The notes beneath the pieces were generated by a model. That model made no database searches. It was not told the DNA's origin and was given only the letters and a program-made list of their open reading frames with translations. From SZUA-38 sp965212525 (GTDB lineage Bacteria; Pseudomonadota; Gammaproteobacteria; Xanthomonadales; SZUA-38), in assembly GCA_965212525.1 (NCBI GenBank), contig CBDBVC010000005.1, positions 1-64,000 of the forward strand: DNA of 64,000 nucleotides, in the 5' to 3' direction. A program made the translations under genes and the position numbers. The stretch's first letter is position 1. Each line of letters starts with the position of its first letter. This document shows, in pieces, positions 8,308 through 16,837 of this stretch.

Positions 8308-9130
8308 ACTGCCAGCGTCATTGGCTGAAACACTTGCTGAGGTGACACAGGTACTGGTATCTGCACAGGTCCCCTACATAATGATTGGGGCCACGGCCCG
8401 AGATCTGGTGATGCACAGCGTACATGGGCTGGCAATACAGCGGGCAACCAGAGATCAGGATTATGGGATTCAGTTATCCTCGTGGGATCGTTATCAGGAC
8501 ATCAAAAACCTGTTGATTGCCAGAAACTTCAGGCAGGGTAGACAGCAACACCGATTGCACTCTCCTCAGGGCATACCCATCGACCTGCTGCCATTTGGTG
8601 GCCTTGAATCAAAGGGCACCATGCTCGCCTGGCCGCCTGATTTCAAGATTATCATGAACACGTTGGGCTTTATCGAGGCACAGCAAGACGCATTGACGCT
8701 GAAGGTGATCAAACCCATCGAATTCGAGCTATCAGTGGTTAGCATCAGGGGATTGTTGATCCTTAAGCTGATTTCGTGGTCAGAGCGCGCTCCTGAACAG
8801 AGGGAGAAAGACGCGCTCGATATAGCATACCTGCTGAAGAATTATCACAAGATCAAAGAGGTCGAAAACGCACTGTATGAGGAGGCATTTGAGCTGCAGG
8901 AAGAAACAGATCATGATCTGACGCTCGCAGGTGCGATGCTATTGGGTCAGAGACTCTCCGAAATTGCTTCGACCGAGACGATGCAGGCCCTTGAGTTGCT
9001 TCTTGCATCAGATGACAATCAACGCTCGCGAGAACAACTCGTCTACGACATGTCACCAGGCAATACTGAGCATTGGGTGCAACAAAACAGGGCGTTACTG
9101 AAGCAAATGCTGGCAGGGATGCAGATTTAA
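8276..9130 (+). CDS. AbiEii-type nucleotidyltransferase toxin
   Basis: The protein has 284 residues. The N-terminal region carries a nucleotidyltransferase signature: G-A-T-A-R-D-L near residue 38 and the metal-binding D-x-D in R-A-T-R-D-Q-D-Y near residues 61-66. A later block around residues 160-185 (L-I-L-K-L-I-S-W, then K-D-A-L-D-I-A) is typical of AbiEii/AbiGii-like proteins. AbiEii toxins transfer nucleotides to tRNA or other acceptors and stop growth, for example during phage infection. The gene starts inside the antitoxin gene, so translation is probably coupled. Substrate in this organism is unknown. Confidence 0.7.
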   Translation: MTNTSNHCSIELPASLAETLAEVTQVLVSAQVPYIMIGATARDLVMHSVHGLAIQRATRDQDYGIQLSSWDRYQDIKNLLIARNFRQGRQQHRLHSPQGIPIDLLPFGGLESKGTMLAWPPDFKIIMNTLGFIEAQQDALTLKVIKPIEFELSVVSIRGLLILKLISWSERAPEQREKDALDIAYLLKNYHKIKEVENALYEEAFELQEETDHDLTLAGAMLLGQRLSEIASTETMQALELLLASDDNQRSREQLVYDMSPGNTEHWVQQNRALLKQMLAGMQI

Positions 9131-9198
9131 CGCTGAATGGTCACCCACCCTGTTGTCTCGATACACCACACCACATCGTCCCAAGCACACCACTCAAG

Positions 9199-9250
9199 GT
9201 CGTCTCGACCGCACACCCTTTGTCGTCTCGACCGAAGCGGAGAGACCTGT
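9199..9250. repeat. Tandem C2-type repeats
   Basis: Two gtcgtctcgacc units lie 23 bases apart, the second continuing gaagcgg and agagacctg like the unit at 10504. They occupy the 330 bp gap between the toxin gene and the SEC-C gene. Nothing else is seen in that gap. Confidence 0.5.
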
Positions 9251-9463
9251 AAGGAATCAGCCACTTGCTATCCCAATCACGCAAACCTCAACACGTGGCA
9301 ATGCAGATACTGAATCTTGCAAAGCAATCACAGAACACGTGGTCTTTGCAAGTTGATTCACTCAAGGTGGAATCTGAGACATTTTCAACTGACACCAGCA
9401 TCAATGCGCTAGACTAGACCCATTCAGTGTGTGCGATCTTTGGATGACGAGTCGATTGAAACC

Positions 9464-10183
9464 ATGAAACAAACCATCTTGCCGGGAAATGACCCGCTAA
9501 CCGAAGACGAACTGGACTATCTTGAGGAATTCCTGGTCAACCGCATCGATGAGGACGAAGCCACGTACGAAAGCGATTGCGGCGTGTTCTGCGCATCCAT
9601 GCTGGACGGTTACCTCACGGCCATTGTCAGTGGGCCAGTTACCGTCCCGCCCTCTGTCTGGTTGCCCGACCTGTGGGGAGACTTCGATCACGTCTGGGAA
9701 ACTGAAGAAGAACTCAGCAGCATCATGACCTTGTTCATGCGCCATATGAATGGTATCGCCAGAACCCTGATGGATGCACCAGAAACCTATTACCCCATCT
9801 TCAATGTGAGGCTGGTGGAGGGTGACGAGCATGAAATCGTTGATGAGTGGTGCGAGGGATACATCAGGGCAGTCAACATTTACCCGGAGCTGTGGCAGTT
9901 TGACGATGAAGAATCCGCTGGCCTGATGGGGCCCATTGTGGCTTTTACCAAACAGGGTGACTTCTTCGGGCACGAACTGGAAGAGTCCGATCGGCTTCAA
10001 CTCGTGAATGCAATTCCTCCCGTCGCCATATTGATCCACCAGTACTGGCTGCAGCAGCGCCAGCCCGATGCGCAAGCAAACAGAAGACGCACCTACCAGA
10101 AAATTGGTCGCAACGACCCGTGCCCCTGCGGCAGCGGTAAAAAGTACAAGAAGTGCTGTCTGAACAGGGGGACTGTGCATTAG
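9464..10183 (+). CDS. UPF0149/YecA-like protein with C-terminal SEC-C zinc motif
   Basis: The protein has 239 residues from ATG 9464. The frame also opens at GTG 9431; neither start has a strong ribosome site, and 9464 was preferred because the protein then begins shortly before the family-like segment L-T-E-D-E-L-D-Y-L. The body matches the UPF0149 (YgfB/YecA) layout, with C-x-S-M-L-D-G-Y-L-T-A near residues 40-50. The last 25 residues hold a SEC-C motif, G-R-N-D-P-C-P-C-G-S-G then K-K-C-C, which binds zinc in SecA and YecA and contacts ribosomes in SecA. The physiological role of YecA-like proteins is not well defined. Confidence 0.75.
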   Translation: MKQTILPGNDPLTEDELDYLEEFLVNRIDEDEATYESDCGVFCASMLDGYLTAIVSGPVTVPPSVWLPDLWGDFDHVWETEEELSSIMTLFMRHMNGIARTLMDAPETYYPIFNVRLVEGDEHEIVDEWCEGYIRAVNIYPELWQFDDEESAGLMGPIVAFTKQGDFFGHELEESDRLQLVNAIPPVAILIHQYWLQQRQPDAQANRRRTYQKIGRNDPCPCGSGKKYKKCCLNRGTVH

Positions 10184-10260
10184 TGATCAACGGCTGTAGA
10201 CGCACCAGTTCTACTTCCAGCAATACACCTGACAGCACTCCTTGCCGTTTCGACCACCCA

Positions 10261-10329
10261 GTCGTTCCCGCGCAGGCGGGAACCCATCTTGATCTTGTGA
10301 AATGGATCCCCACCTTCGCGAGGATGACA
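10261..10329. repeat. Dispersed repeat, full D unit
   Basis: The unit starts gtcgttcccgcgcaggcggg and ends caccttcgcgaggatgac. Its two ends are each short palindromes. Full copies also lie at 24639-24705 and 26343-26410, and halves at 1270 and 24999. The core cccgcgcaggcggg recalls dRS3-like repeats of other proteobacteria. Confidence 0.6.
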
Positions 10330-10405
10330 GGACTCGAGGTTGTCGTCCTTGGTGTACCCTCTGGGGCACCCCGATCAAACATCAGCACGCCACCCGACAC
10401 CACGC

Positions 10406-10560
10406 TTTGTCGTCTCGAATGCACCACTCCATGCCATCCAGAACATATCACCCTTTGTCGTCCCGACTTCACCACACTATGTCGTCTCGACCACACACCC
10501 TTTGTCGTCTCGACCGAAGTGGAGAGACCTGTAAGTGATCAGCCTCTTGTTACCCTCATT
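10406..10560. repeat. Degenerate tandem array of C2 units
   Basis: The phrase tttgtcgtctcga or a close variant appears about four times at 25-40 bp spacing, the last copy (10504) being complete with gagagacctgtaagtgatca. The irregular spacing and decay argue against a CRISPR. The stretch 10570-10841 after it is AT-richer and contains a short open frame starting M-A-I-P-D at 10784, discussed in the findings. Confidence 0.5.
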
Positions 10561-10841
10561 ACTCACAGTCCAGGCGGCCAAAATTGACATAAATCAACTA
10601 AACACCCCATCAACACTGACTTGAGTGAGAGTTTTTAAGGCTGAAATTCACTCTATATCTAATAGGGTAAAACTCATCCAAGCTTTGTGGTGCATCTGCG
10701 ACACCACTGTGCCCATCCTAATTAGTTGCTTTTAAAGATGTGCACAGCCGCAGCCACGCAAAGTGAAAGCGGGGTAGTATCATGGCCATACCTGACTTCC
10801 AGACCACCATGCGGCCGTTTTTGAAGCAGACGAAATAACAA

Positions 10842-11543
10842 ATGACATTCGAAGATTGGCTAGTTTCGATTGGTAAGTCCAAGAAGACAGCTCAAAATTA
10901 TTCGAGAGCGATTTCGGGTTCTATGTCGAGTTGGGCTCTAGATTCGGGCTTGATCAATGAGCCCATAAGCGAAGAAATTAGCATTTCTGAGTTTGACGTA
11001 TTTACCAACCAGATCAAAGAGCTACCAATTTATCAGGATAGAAATTTGGTTGGTCATGGAATGTATGCTGCGGCATTGAAAATCTATTCGAAGTATCTAG
11101 AACAAATCACCGAGAATCAGCTAGAGAAAGATCTCACACAAATCTTAGACGACAAGACACTCACCCAAACAGAGAAAGCCACACTAGTAACTACGCGCAT
11201 TGGGCAAGGCAAGTTTAGAAAAGATCTCATCTCACATTGGCAGGGTTGCGCTGTGACTGGTTTCAAAGAGTGTCGATTTCTAGTCGCCTCACATATCAAG
11301 CCTTGGTCAGAGTCTGAACCAGAAGAAAGGCTGGACCCCTTCAATGGTTTATTGCTACTGCCCAACCTCGACAAGCTATTCGATCTGGGTTTCATCAGTT
11401 TCGAAGACACAGGTGCAATATGCGTTTCGAAAGAATTAGAAGAGCGGGAAATGCTAGGTATTGAGCCACACATGAAGATCAATCTTGAACAGCCGCACAT
11501 GGCCTACATGGAGTATCATCGTATGCAACGATTTAGGCCATAA
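10842..11543 (+). CDS. HNH_2-family endonuclease
   Basis: The protein has 233 residues. The C-terminal half contains F-R-K-D-L then C-A-V-T-G, followed by A-S-H-I-K-P-W, D-P-F-N-G-L-L-L and N-L-D-K-L-F-D-L-G-F-I. This is the HNH_2 nuclease pattern often found next to restriction or other defence genes. The N-terminal 110 residues have no recognised domain. Codon use is AT-richer than in the flanking core genes, which suggests horizontal acquisition. It ends 16 bp before hsdM and could be co-transcribed with the restriction operon. Confidence 0.75.
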   Translation: MTFEDWLVSIGKSKKTAQNYSRAISGSMSSWALDSGLINEPISEEISISEFDVFTNQIKELPIYQDRNLVGHGMYAAALKIYSKYLEQITENQLEKDLTQILDDKTLTQTEKATLVTTRIGQGKFRKDLISHWQGCAVTGFKECRFLVASHIKPWSESEPEERLDPFNGLLLLPNLDKLFDLGFISFEDTGAICVSKELEEREMLGIEPHMKINLEQPHMAYMEYHRMQRFRP

Positions 11544-11559
11544 GCACTGGAAAACAGGT

Positions 11560-13389
11560 ATGACTCAGGACGAGATCAAACAGCTGATACTAAAACATGT
11601 TCCGCAAGACGGAAAAACTATTGGCAACATTAAGATTCAAGAAAAAATTGCTAATGATGGAACAGAGCTATCTGAAGCACATTATGTTGACGCTAGAGAC
11701 CAGCTCATTTCAGAGGGAACGTTAGTGAAGGGTAGAGGTCGTGGTGGTTCGGTTGCACTGTCTACCATTAAGACTCTACCTCTAGAAGACACCAAAGATA
11801 CAAAAGCAAATCAGCACAAGCAACAAACAAAAAAACGAGTGAAAAAGAACAACACGAAATCAAAATCCTTTGAGGAAACCCTCTGGGACACGGCAAACAA
11901 GCTGCGCGGTACAGTCGAATCTTCTGAGTACAAGCACGTGGTGCTATCGCTGATCTTCCTCAAGTTCGTCTCAGACAAGTTCGAAGAGCGACGAGCCGAG
12001 CTGATCGAACAGGGCAAGGAGACCTATGCAGACATGGTTGAGTTTTACACCATGCAAAACGTCTTCTACCTACCAGAAAGCGCACGATGGACTTACATCC
12101 AGCAGCAGGCCAAGCAGGGCGACATCGCCATCAAGATCGATTCCGCCCTGAAAAGCGTGGAACAAAGCAATGATTCACTGAAGGGCGCACTGCCAGACAA
12201 CTACTTCTCTCGACTAGGGATTGATGTCAGCAAACTGGCCGCCCTCATCGACGCCATCAACAACATAGACACAGTGAAAGACAAAGAAGAAGACACTGTC
12301 GGGCGTGTCTACGAATACTTCCTTGGCAAGTTCGCAGCCTCTGAAGGCAAGTTGGGTGGTGAGTTCTACACGCCCAAGTGCGTGGTCAATCTCATCGCTG
12401 AAATGATCGAACCTTACAAGGGAAAAATTTATGACCCTTGCTGCGGATCGGGTGGCATGTTTGTCCAGTCTGCCAAATTTGTCGAGAACCACGAGGGCAA
12501 CACCAAAGATATTTCTGTCTATGGTCAGGAGCAAACCGCTACCACCTACAAGCTGGCCAAGATGAACCTGGCAGTGCGCGGGCTCTCAGCCAACCTCGGG
12601 GAAGTCCCTGCAGACACCTTCTTCAAAGATCAGCACCCTGACCTGAAAGCCGATTACATCATGGCCAACCCGCCATTCAACCTGAAGGACTGGCGCGGCC
12701 CTGATGAACTAGTGAACGACCCACGCTGGAACGGATACGATACTCCACCCACAGGCAACGCCAACTACGCCTGGATTTTGCACATGGTTTCCAAGCTGTC
12801 AGAAAATGGCGTGGCTGGTTTTGTGCTTGCTAATGGCTCCATGTCTTCTAACTCCAAAGGGGAGGGCGCGATCCGGAAAGCACTGATCGATAACGACCTC
12901 GTCGACTGTATGATTGCCCTGCCAGGCCAACTGTTCTACACGACCCAAATCCCCGTTTGCCTCTGGTTTCTGACCAAAAACAAAAAGGCCGACAGCGCAC
13001 GCGACTTTCGCAATCGTGAAGGTGAGACCCTCTTCATCGATGCTCGCAAGATGGGTGCCATGATCAGCCGGACGCAGAAGGAACTCGATGTAGACGACAT
13101 CGCCACCATCGCCCGCACCTACCACGCTTGGCGTGGGGAAAAGAAAGATGGCGACTACGAAAACGAGGCTGGCTACTGCAAATCGGCCACACACGTAGAA
13201 ATCCGCAAGCACGAACATGTTCTTACACCAGGTCGCTATGTTGGTATGGCACCGTTAGAGGACGATGGTATTCCATTTGAGATCAAAATGACTGAGCTAA
13301 GTAAGGCACTCTACTCGCAGATGGAGGAGTCGTCGCAGCTAGATGAGGTGATTCGTAAGAACTTGGAGGGATTAGGGTATGGAGAGTGA
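11560..13389 (+). CDS. hsdM: Type I restriction-modification system, methyltransferase subunit HsdM
   Basis: The protein has 609 residues from ATG 11560; the frame is open 25 codons further but that part overlaps the HNH gene and reads poorly. Residues 1-95 form a lysine-rich N-terminal extension with winged-helix character. The HsdM core begins near residue 100 (F-E-E-T-L-W-D-T-A-N-K-L-R-G). The SAM-binding motif D-P-C-C-G-S-G-G-M-F lies near residue 292 and the catalytic N-P-P-F near residue 370, as in N6-adenine methyltransferases. It methylates adenine at the site chosen by HsdS and is also part of the restriction complex. It overlaps hsdS by 11 bp. Confidence 0.92.
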   Translation: MTQDEIKQLILKHVPQDGKTIGNIKIQEKIANDGTELSEAHYVDARDQLISEGTLVKGRGRGGSVALSTIKTLPLEDTKDTKANQHKQQTKKRVKKNNTKSKSFEETLWDTANKLRGTVESSEYKHVVLSLIFLKFVSDKFEERRAELIEQGKETYADMVEFYTMQNVFYLPESARWTYIQQQAKQGDIAIKIDSALKSVEQSNDSLKGALPDNYFSRLGIDVSKLAALIDAINNIDTVKDKEEDTVGRVYEYFLGKFAASEGKLGGEFYTPKCVVNLIAEMIEPYKGKIYDPCCGSGGMFVQSAKFVENHEGNTKDISVYGQEQTATTYKLAKMNLAVRGLSANLGEVPADTFFKDQHPDLKADYIMANPPFNLKDWRGPDELVNDPRWNGYDTPPTGNANYAWILHMVSKLSENGVAGFVLANGSMSSNSKGEGAIRKALIDNDLVDCMIALPGQLFYTTQIPVCLWFLTKNKKADSARDFRNREGETLFIDARKMGAMISRTQKELDVDDIATIARTYHAWRGEKKDGDYENEAGYCKSATHVEIRKHEHVLTPGRYVGMAPLEDDGIPFEIKMTELSKALYSQMEESSQLDEVIRKNLEGLGYGE

Positions 13390-14689
13390 GTATATCCGAC
13401 TCGGAGATGTTGTATCGAAAAGCCATGGGGGCGTTTCTTTAAAGACTTTCGACTATACCAATGAGGGAACGCCAGTTTTAACCAAGGGGGATGTGAAGCC
13501 ATATGGGCGGGTAGTGCATGGTGGAAAATTTGTGAACCCAAGACACGCTGTCGAAAAGGGATGGCGGCATACTAGATCTGGTGAACTAATTGTAACAACC
13601 CGCGATCTGACAATTGAAGCAAATTTCTTAGGCTTGATAGGTAAAATACCTAGCAATCAAAGTTTTGTGGTCAACCAAGGTGCATCAGTACTCTCAATTG
13701 ACACAAGGCGTATTGATATTGATTATCTTATCTATTGGTCATCAGGTAACGAGTACCGCCATTACATTAAAAACAACCATGTAGGATCTACTCAGATTCA
13801 TTTAAGGCAAGGTGATCTCTTTAATGCTCCAATTTTTTTGCCTTCGATGGCCCGTCAAAAATTCATCGCTCACATCTTGAGTACCTTGGATGATAAGATT
13901 GAGTTGAATCGGCAGGTGAATGCGACGTTGGAAGGGATGGCGCAGGCGCTCTTCAAAAGCTGGTTTGTGGACTTTGACCCAGTCATCGACAATGCCCAAG
14001 CCGCAGGCAATTTGATCCCTGACGAACTCGCTCAGCGCGCAACAGTTCGACGCAAAGCCATAACCCATAAGGCTGATAATCATCAAATCACAAGAATATT
14101 TCCTGACTCTTTTAATTACGATAGCGAGATGGGGTGGGTACCAGATAGTTGGGAAGTTTCAAAGCTCAGCGAACTGCTAGAAGTTAAATATGGTAAGGAT
14201 CATAAGAAGCTGGCGGATGGTGAGGTCCCTGTCTATGGTTCAGGTGGTGTGATGCGGCACGCCGACTCATCTCTCTTTATAGGTGAATCCGTTTTGATTC
14301 CTCGCAAAGGTACTCTGAATAACATTCTCTATCTCAATGAAGAGTTTTGGACAGTGGACACTATGTTTTACACAATTCCTAAAAAGGGATCAGTTGCGAA
14401 GTTTTGCTACTATTATCTTAAGGGCTTGGACTTCACCTCGATGAATGTTGGATCAGCAGTTCCAAGTATGACTACAAAGATTCTCAATGACCTTCCTGTA
14501 ATAAGCGCAACACAATGTGTCATTGAACGATTCGATGAGCAAGTCAGTTCTTACTTCAGAAAAATAGATCAAAATAATCGAGAATCACAGGTGCTTGCCA
14601 AAATACGTAACACTCTACTTCCTAAACTCATCTCTGGGGAACTCTGTGCCCGTGACATTGAGGTTCTTGGCGGGGTGCTAGAGTCGTGA
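13379..14689 (+). CDS. hsdS: Type I restriction-modification system, specificity subunit HsdS
   Basis: The protein has 436 residues with the usual two target-recognition halves. TRD1 covers about 1-155 and TRD2 about 250-400. Each is followed by a conserved helical spacer: L-D-D-K-I-E-L-N-R-Q-V-N then F-K-S-W-F-V-D-F-D-P near 165-205, and the terminal N-T-L-L-P-K-L-I-S-G-E-L. HsdS binds the two half-sites of the recognition sequence and holds HsdM and HsdR together. The TRD segments are AT-rich compared with hsdM, as expected for exchangeable parts. Its TGA overlaps the GTG start of the next gene. Confidence 0.92.
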   Translation: MESEYIRLGDVVSKSHGGVSLKTFDYTNEGTPVLTKGDVKPYGRVVHGGKFVNPRHAVEKGWRHTRSGELIVTTRDLTIEANFLGLIGKIPSNQSFVVNQGASVLSIDTRRIDIDYLIYWSSGNEYRHYIKNNHVGSTQIHLRQGDLFNAPIFLPSMARQKFIAHILSTLDDKIELNRQVNATLEGMAQALFKSWFVDFDPVIDNAQAAGNLIPDELAQRATVRRKAITHKADNHQITRIFPDSFNYDSEMGWVPDSWEVSKLSELLEVKYGKDHKKLADGEVPVYGSGGVMRHADSSLFIGESVLIPRKGTLNNILYLNEEFWTVDTMFYTIPKKGSVAKFCYYYLKGLDFTSMNVGSAVPSMTTKILNDLPVISATQCVIERFDEQVSSYFRKIDQNNRESQVLAKIRNTLLPKLISGELCARDIEVLGGVLES

Positions 14690-15783
14690 ACCCAGAATTT
14701 AGAAAGGTTGTAGAAACTGTGGACGTTGCGCAAAGAGGGCTCTACGAGAAGAACAGTGACTTCAATGATTATTATGACGATTTATCTGATGATATTTTTG
14801 TAGGGTTGAAACCTAGTGAGGTACTTTATAAATGTGATCCAACTGCTTACAACGCTGCTTATAACCAATGGCTTCAAGATAGTTTCGATCAACGATTTAA
14901 TTTGACGCTTAATCTTTTGGAAGATGATCTATTCAAGGATAGAGTTCGGCCACTTATTCAAGCTCTCAAAAAGAAGAAGGTGGCCCCCTTTATTGGTGCG
15001 GGTCTTTCAGTTCCATGTGGAAAAAAAAGCTGGGCGTCAATGTTATTGGATATTGGAAAACGTTCAGCATACATAAACCACGAAAAGTTCCTGGCACTAA
15101 TAAAAAAGGAACAGTTTATTGAAGCAGCAGATGAGATTGCAAAATGTTCTCCAGGGCAACTTAGTGAATATATCAAAACAACTTTATCTGATTCAAAACC
15201 TCAAGGTGCTGTGACACATCTTCCAGAAATTGCTTCTGAGTGTATTATCACTAGCAATTTGGACTGTATTCTGGAAGTTGTATATCGCGAGCATGGCGTC
15301 CCTTTCAATGACGGCTACATGTATGGAGTTCATGATCAAAACTTTCTGCATCATTTAGTATCTGGTGGACGCTGTCTCCTTAAAATTCATGGTGATTGCC
15401 TTAGCCCAGGTACGCAAGTATTCACTGGTGCACAGTACGATGATGCTTATGGTTATGCAGAAAAAATTGACTTTTCAAAGACGCTTCCAAAAGCTTTAAG
15501 GCAAATATTTATTAGCAACTCTCTCCTCTTTTTGGGGTGTGGTCTTAACAAAGACCGCACCTTAAGCCTTTTCGAGCAAGTGATTGCTAGTGAGCAGTAT
15601 CACATTCCTGATCACTATGCTTTTATTGAAGCGCCTCCAGATGGAAATACTAAAGAGAGGGAGCATGAACTCGCTGAGTTGAGAATTAAACCAATTTGGT
15701 ATCCTTTCAAGAAACATGAACACGTAGAAAATTTTATTCAATTTTTAGCGGCCCATAAAAACAACGAGGCACCAGAGCTCTAA
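14686..15783 (+). CDS. SIR2-like domain protein embedded in the restriction operon
   Basis: The protein has 365 residues. After an N-terminal region of about 90 residues, the block A-P-F-I-G-A-G-L-S (residues 103-111) is the NAD-binding signature of SIR2/SIR2_2 domains. Later I-T-S-N-L-D at about 189-194 and K-I-H-G-D at 232-236 also fit the fold. Several anti-phage systems use SIR2 domains to deplete NAD during infection; that this protein does so is inference. The GTG start overlaps the hsdS stop and the gene ends 10 bp before hsdR, so it is an integral operon member. Codon use is AT-rich. Confidence 0.8.
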   Translation: MNPEFRKVVETVDVAQRGLYEKNSDFNDYYDDLSDDIFVGLKPSEVLYKCDPTAYNAAYNQWLQDSFDQRFNLTLNLLEDDLFKDRVRPLIQALKKKKVAPFIGAGLSVPCGKKSWASMLLDIGKRSAYINHEKFLALIKKEQFIEAADEIAKCSPGQLSEYIKTTLSDSKPQGAVTHLPEIASECIITSNLDCILEVVYREHGVPFNDGYMYGVHDQNFLHHLVSGGRCLLKIHGDCLSPGTQVFTGAQYDDAYGYAEKIDFSKTLPKALRQIFISNSLLFLGCGLNKDRTLSLFEQVIASEQYHIPDHYAFIEAPPDGNTKEREHELAELRIKPIWYPFKKHEHVENFIQFLAAHKNNEAPEL

Positions 15784-15793
15784 GAGTATTAAA

Positions 15794-16837
15794 ATGAATT
15801 TCACTGAAGCCCAACTCGAATCAGCCATCATTGAGCTTCTCGAAGTCGAGGGCCACCCGCACGTGTTGGGCGAGGCGATTAAGCGCCAGCCGCAGGAAGT
15901 TCTCATCAAGAGCGATCTGCGTACCTTTCTCGCCAAGCAATACGCGTCAGATCACATCACGCCGCAGGAAATCGAAGCGGTCATCAACCAACTCAAAGCC
16001 TACTCGGCCGCTGATCTCTACGAAAGCAACAAGGCGATCATGAAGCTGGTATCGGACGGCTTCCTCTTGAAGCGCGAAGATCACACCCAGAAGGATCTCT
16101 ACATCCAGTTGATCGACTACGCCAAGCTTGTCGCCTTCCGCGAACCCAGTTCTGATCAAGCTCCTACCATCGTCGCAGAAGATGCGAATTATTCAGTCGA
16201 TGATGAATGGGGCAACAACGTGATAAGAATTGTCACCCAGCTTGAGATCACAGGCGGTGAAATGCGCATACCTGATGGCATTCTCTACATCAATGGCTTG
16301 CCCATGGTTGTGTTTGAGTTCAAGAGCGCGATCCGTGAGGAAGCGACGATTCACGACGCCTATGTGCAGCTGACCACCCGCTACCAGCGCGATATTCCCG
16401 AGCTTTTGAAATACAACGCCTTCTGCGTCATAAGCGATGGGGTGAACAACAAGGCGGGCTCTTTGTTTGCTCCATACGAATTCTACTACGCCTGGCGCAA
16501 GACAGATGGAAGTGACCTGGTCGAGAAGGATGGCATCAATTCGCTCTACACAATGATCCAAGGGCTGTTTCACCCCACACGACTGTTGGATGTCATTCGC
16601 AACTTCATCTATTTTCCTGACGTCTCGCGGAAAGAAGAGAAGATCCTATGCCGTTACCCGCAATACTACGCCGCGACAAAGCTGTATCAGAACATTCTTG
16701 ATCACAAGAAGCCCGAGGGTGATGGCAAGGGTGGCACCTACTTTGGCGCGACAGGTAGTGGCAAGAGCTTCACCATGCTGTTCCTGACGCGCTTGTTGAT
16801 GAAAACGTGGATCTCGCTAGCCCGACTATCGTGCTGA
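15794..16837 (+). CDS. hsdR: Type I restriction endonuclease HsdR, 5' part (frameshifted gene)
   Basis: This frame encodes the first 337 genuine residues: the nuclease domain and the start of the translocase. The nuclease core is P-D-G-I-L then F-E-F-K-S near residues 160-180, the PD-(D/E)xK pattern. Walker A, G-A-T-G-S-G-K-S, lies near residue 318. Directly after L-L-M-K the frame goes wrong and stops within 11 codons. The correct continuation, V-D-L-A-S-P-T-I-V-L-I-T-D-R-T, is in another frame from 16807. Adding one A to the AAAA run at 16802-16805 would restore an HsdR of about 1,075 residues, normal for the family. Confidence 0.9.
   Translation: MNFTEAQLESAIIELLEVEGHPHVLGEAIKRQPQEVLIKSDLRTFLAKQYASDHITPQEIEAVINQLKAYSAADLYESNKAIMKLVSDGFLLKREDHTQKDLYIQLIDYAKLVAFREPSSDQAPTIVAEDANYSVDDEWGNNVIRIVTQLEITGGEMRIPDGILYINGLPMVVFEFKSAIREEATIHDAYVQLTTRYQRDIPELLKYNAFCVISDGVNNKAGSLFAPYEFYYAWRKTDGSDLVEKDGINSLYTMIQGLFHPTRLLDVIRNFIYFPDVSRKEEKILCRYPQYYAATKLYQNILDHKKPEGDGKGGTYFGATGSGKSFTMLFLTRLLMKTWISLARLSC

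Noticed and set aside
10406..10560. CRISPR-like array
   Set aside because: The repeated phrase is short, decayed and irregularly spaced, and the same unit occurs singly at many other intergenic sites. No cas gene is present.
16795..16812. Programmed frameshifting in hsdR
   Set aside because: The AAAA run is too short for a standard slippery site and no downstream structure was evident. A missing base is simpler.
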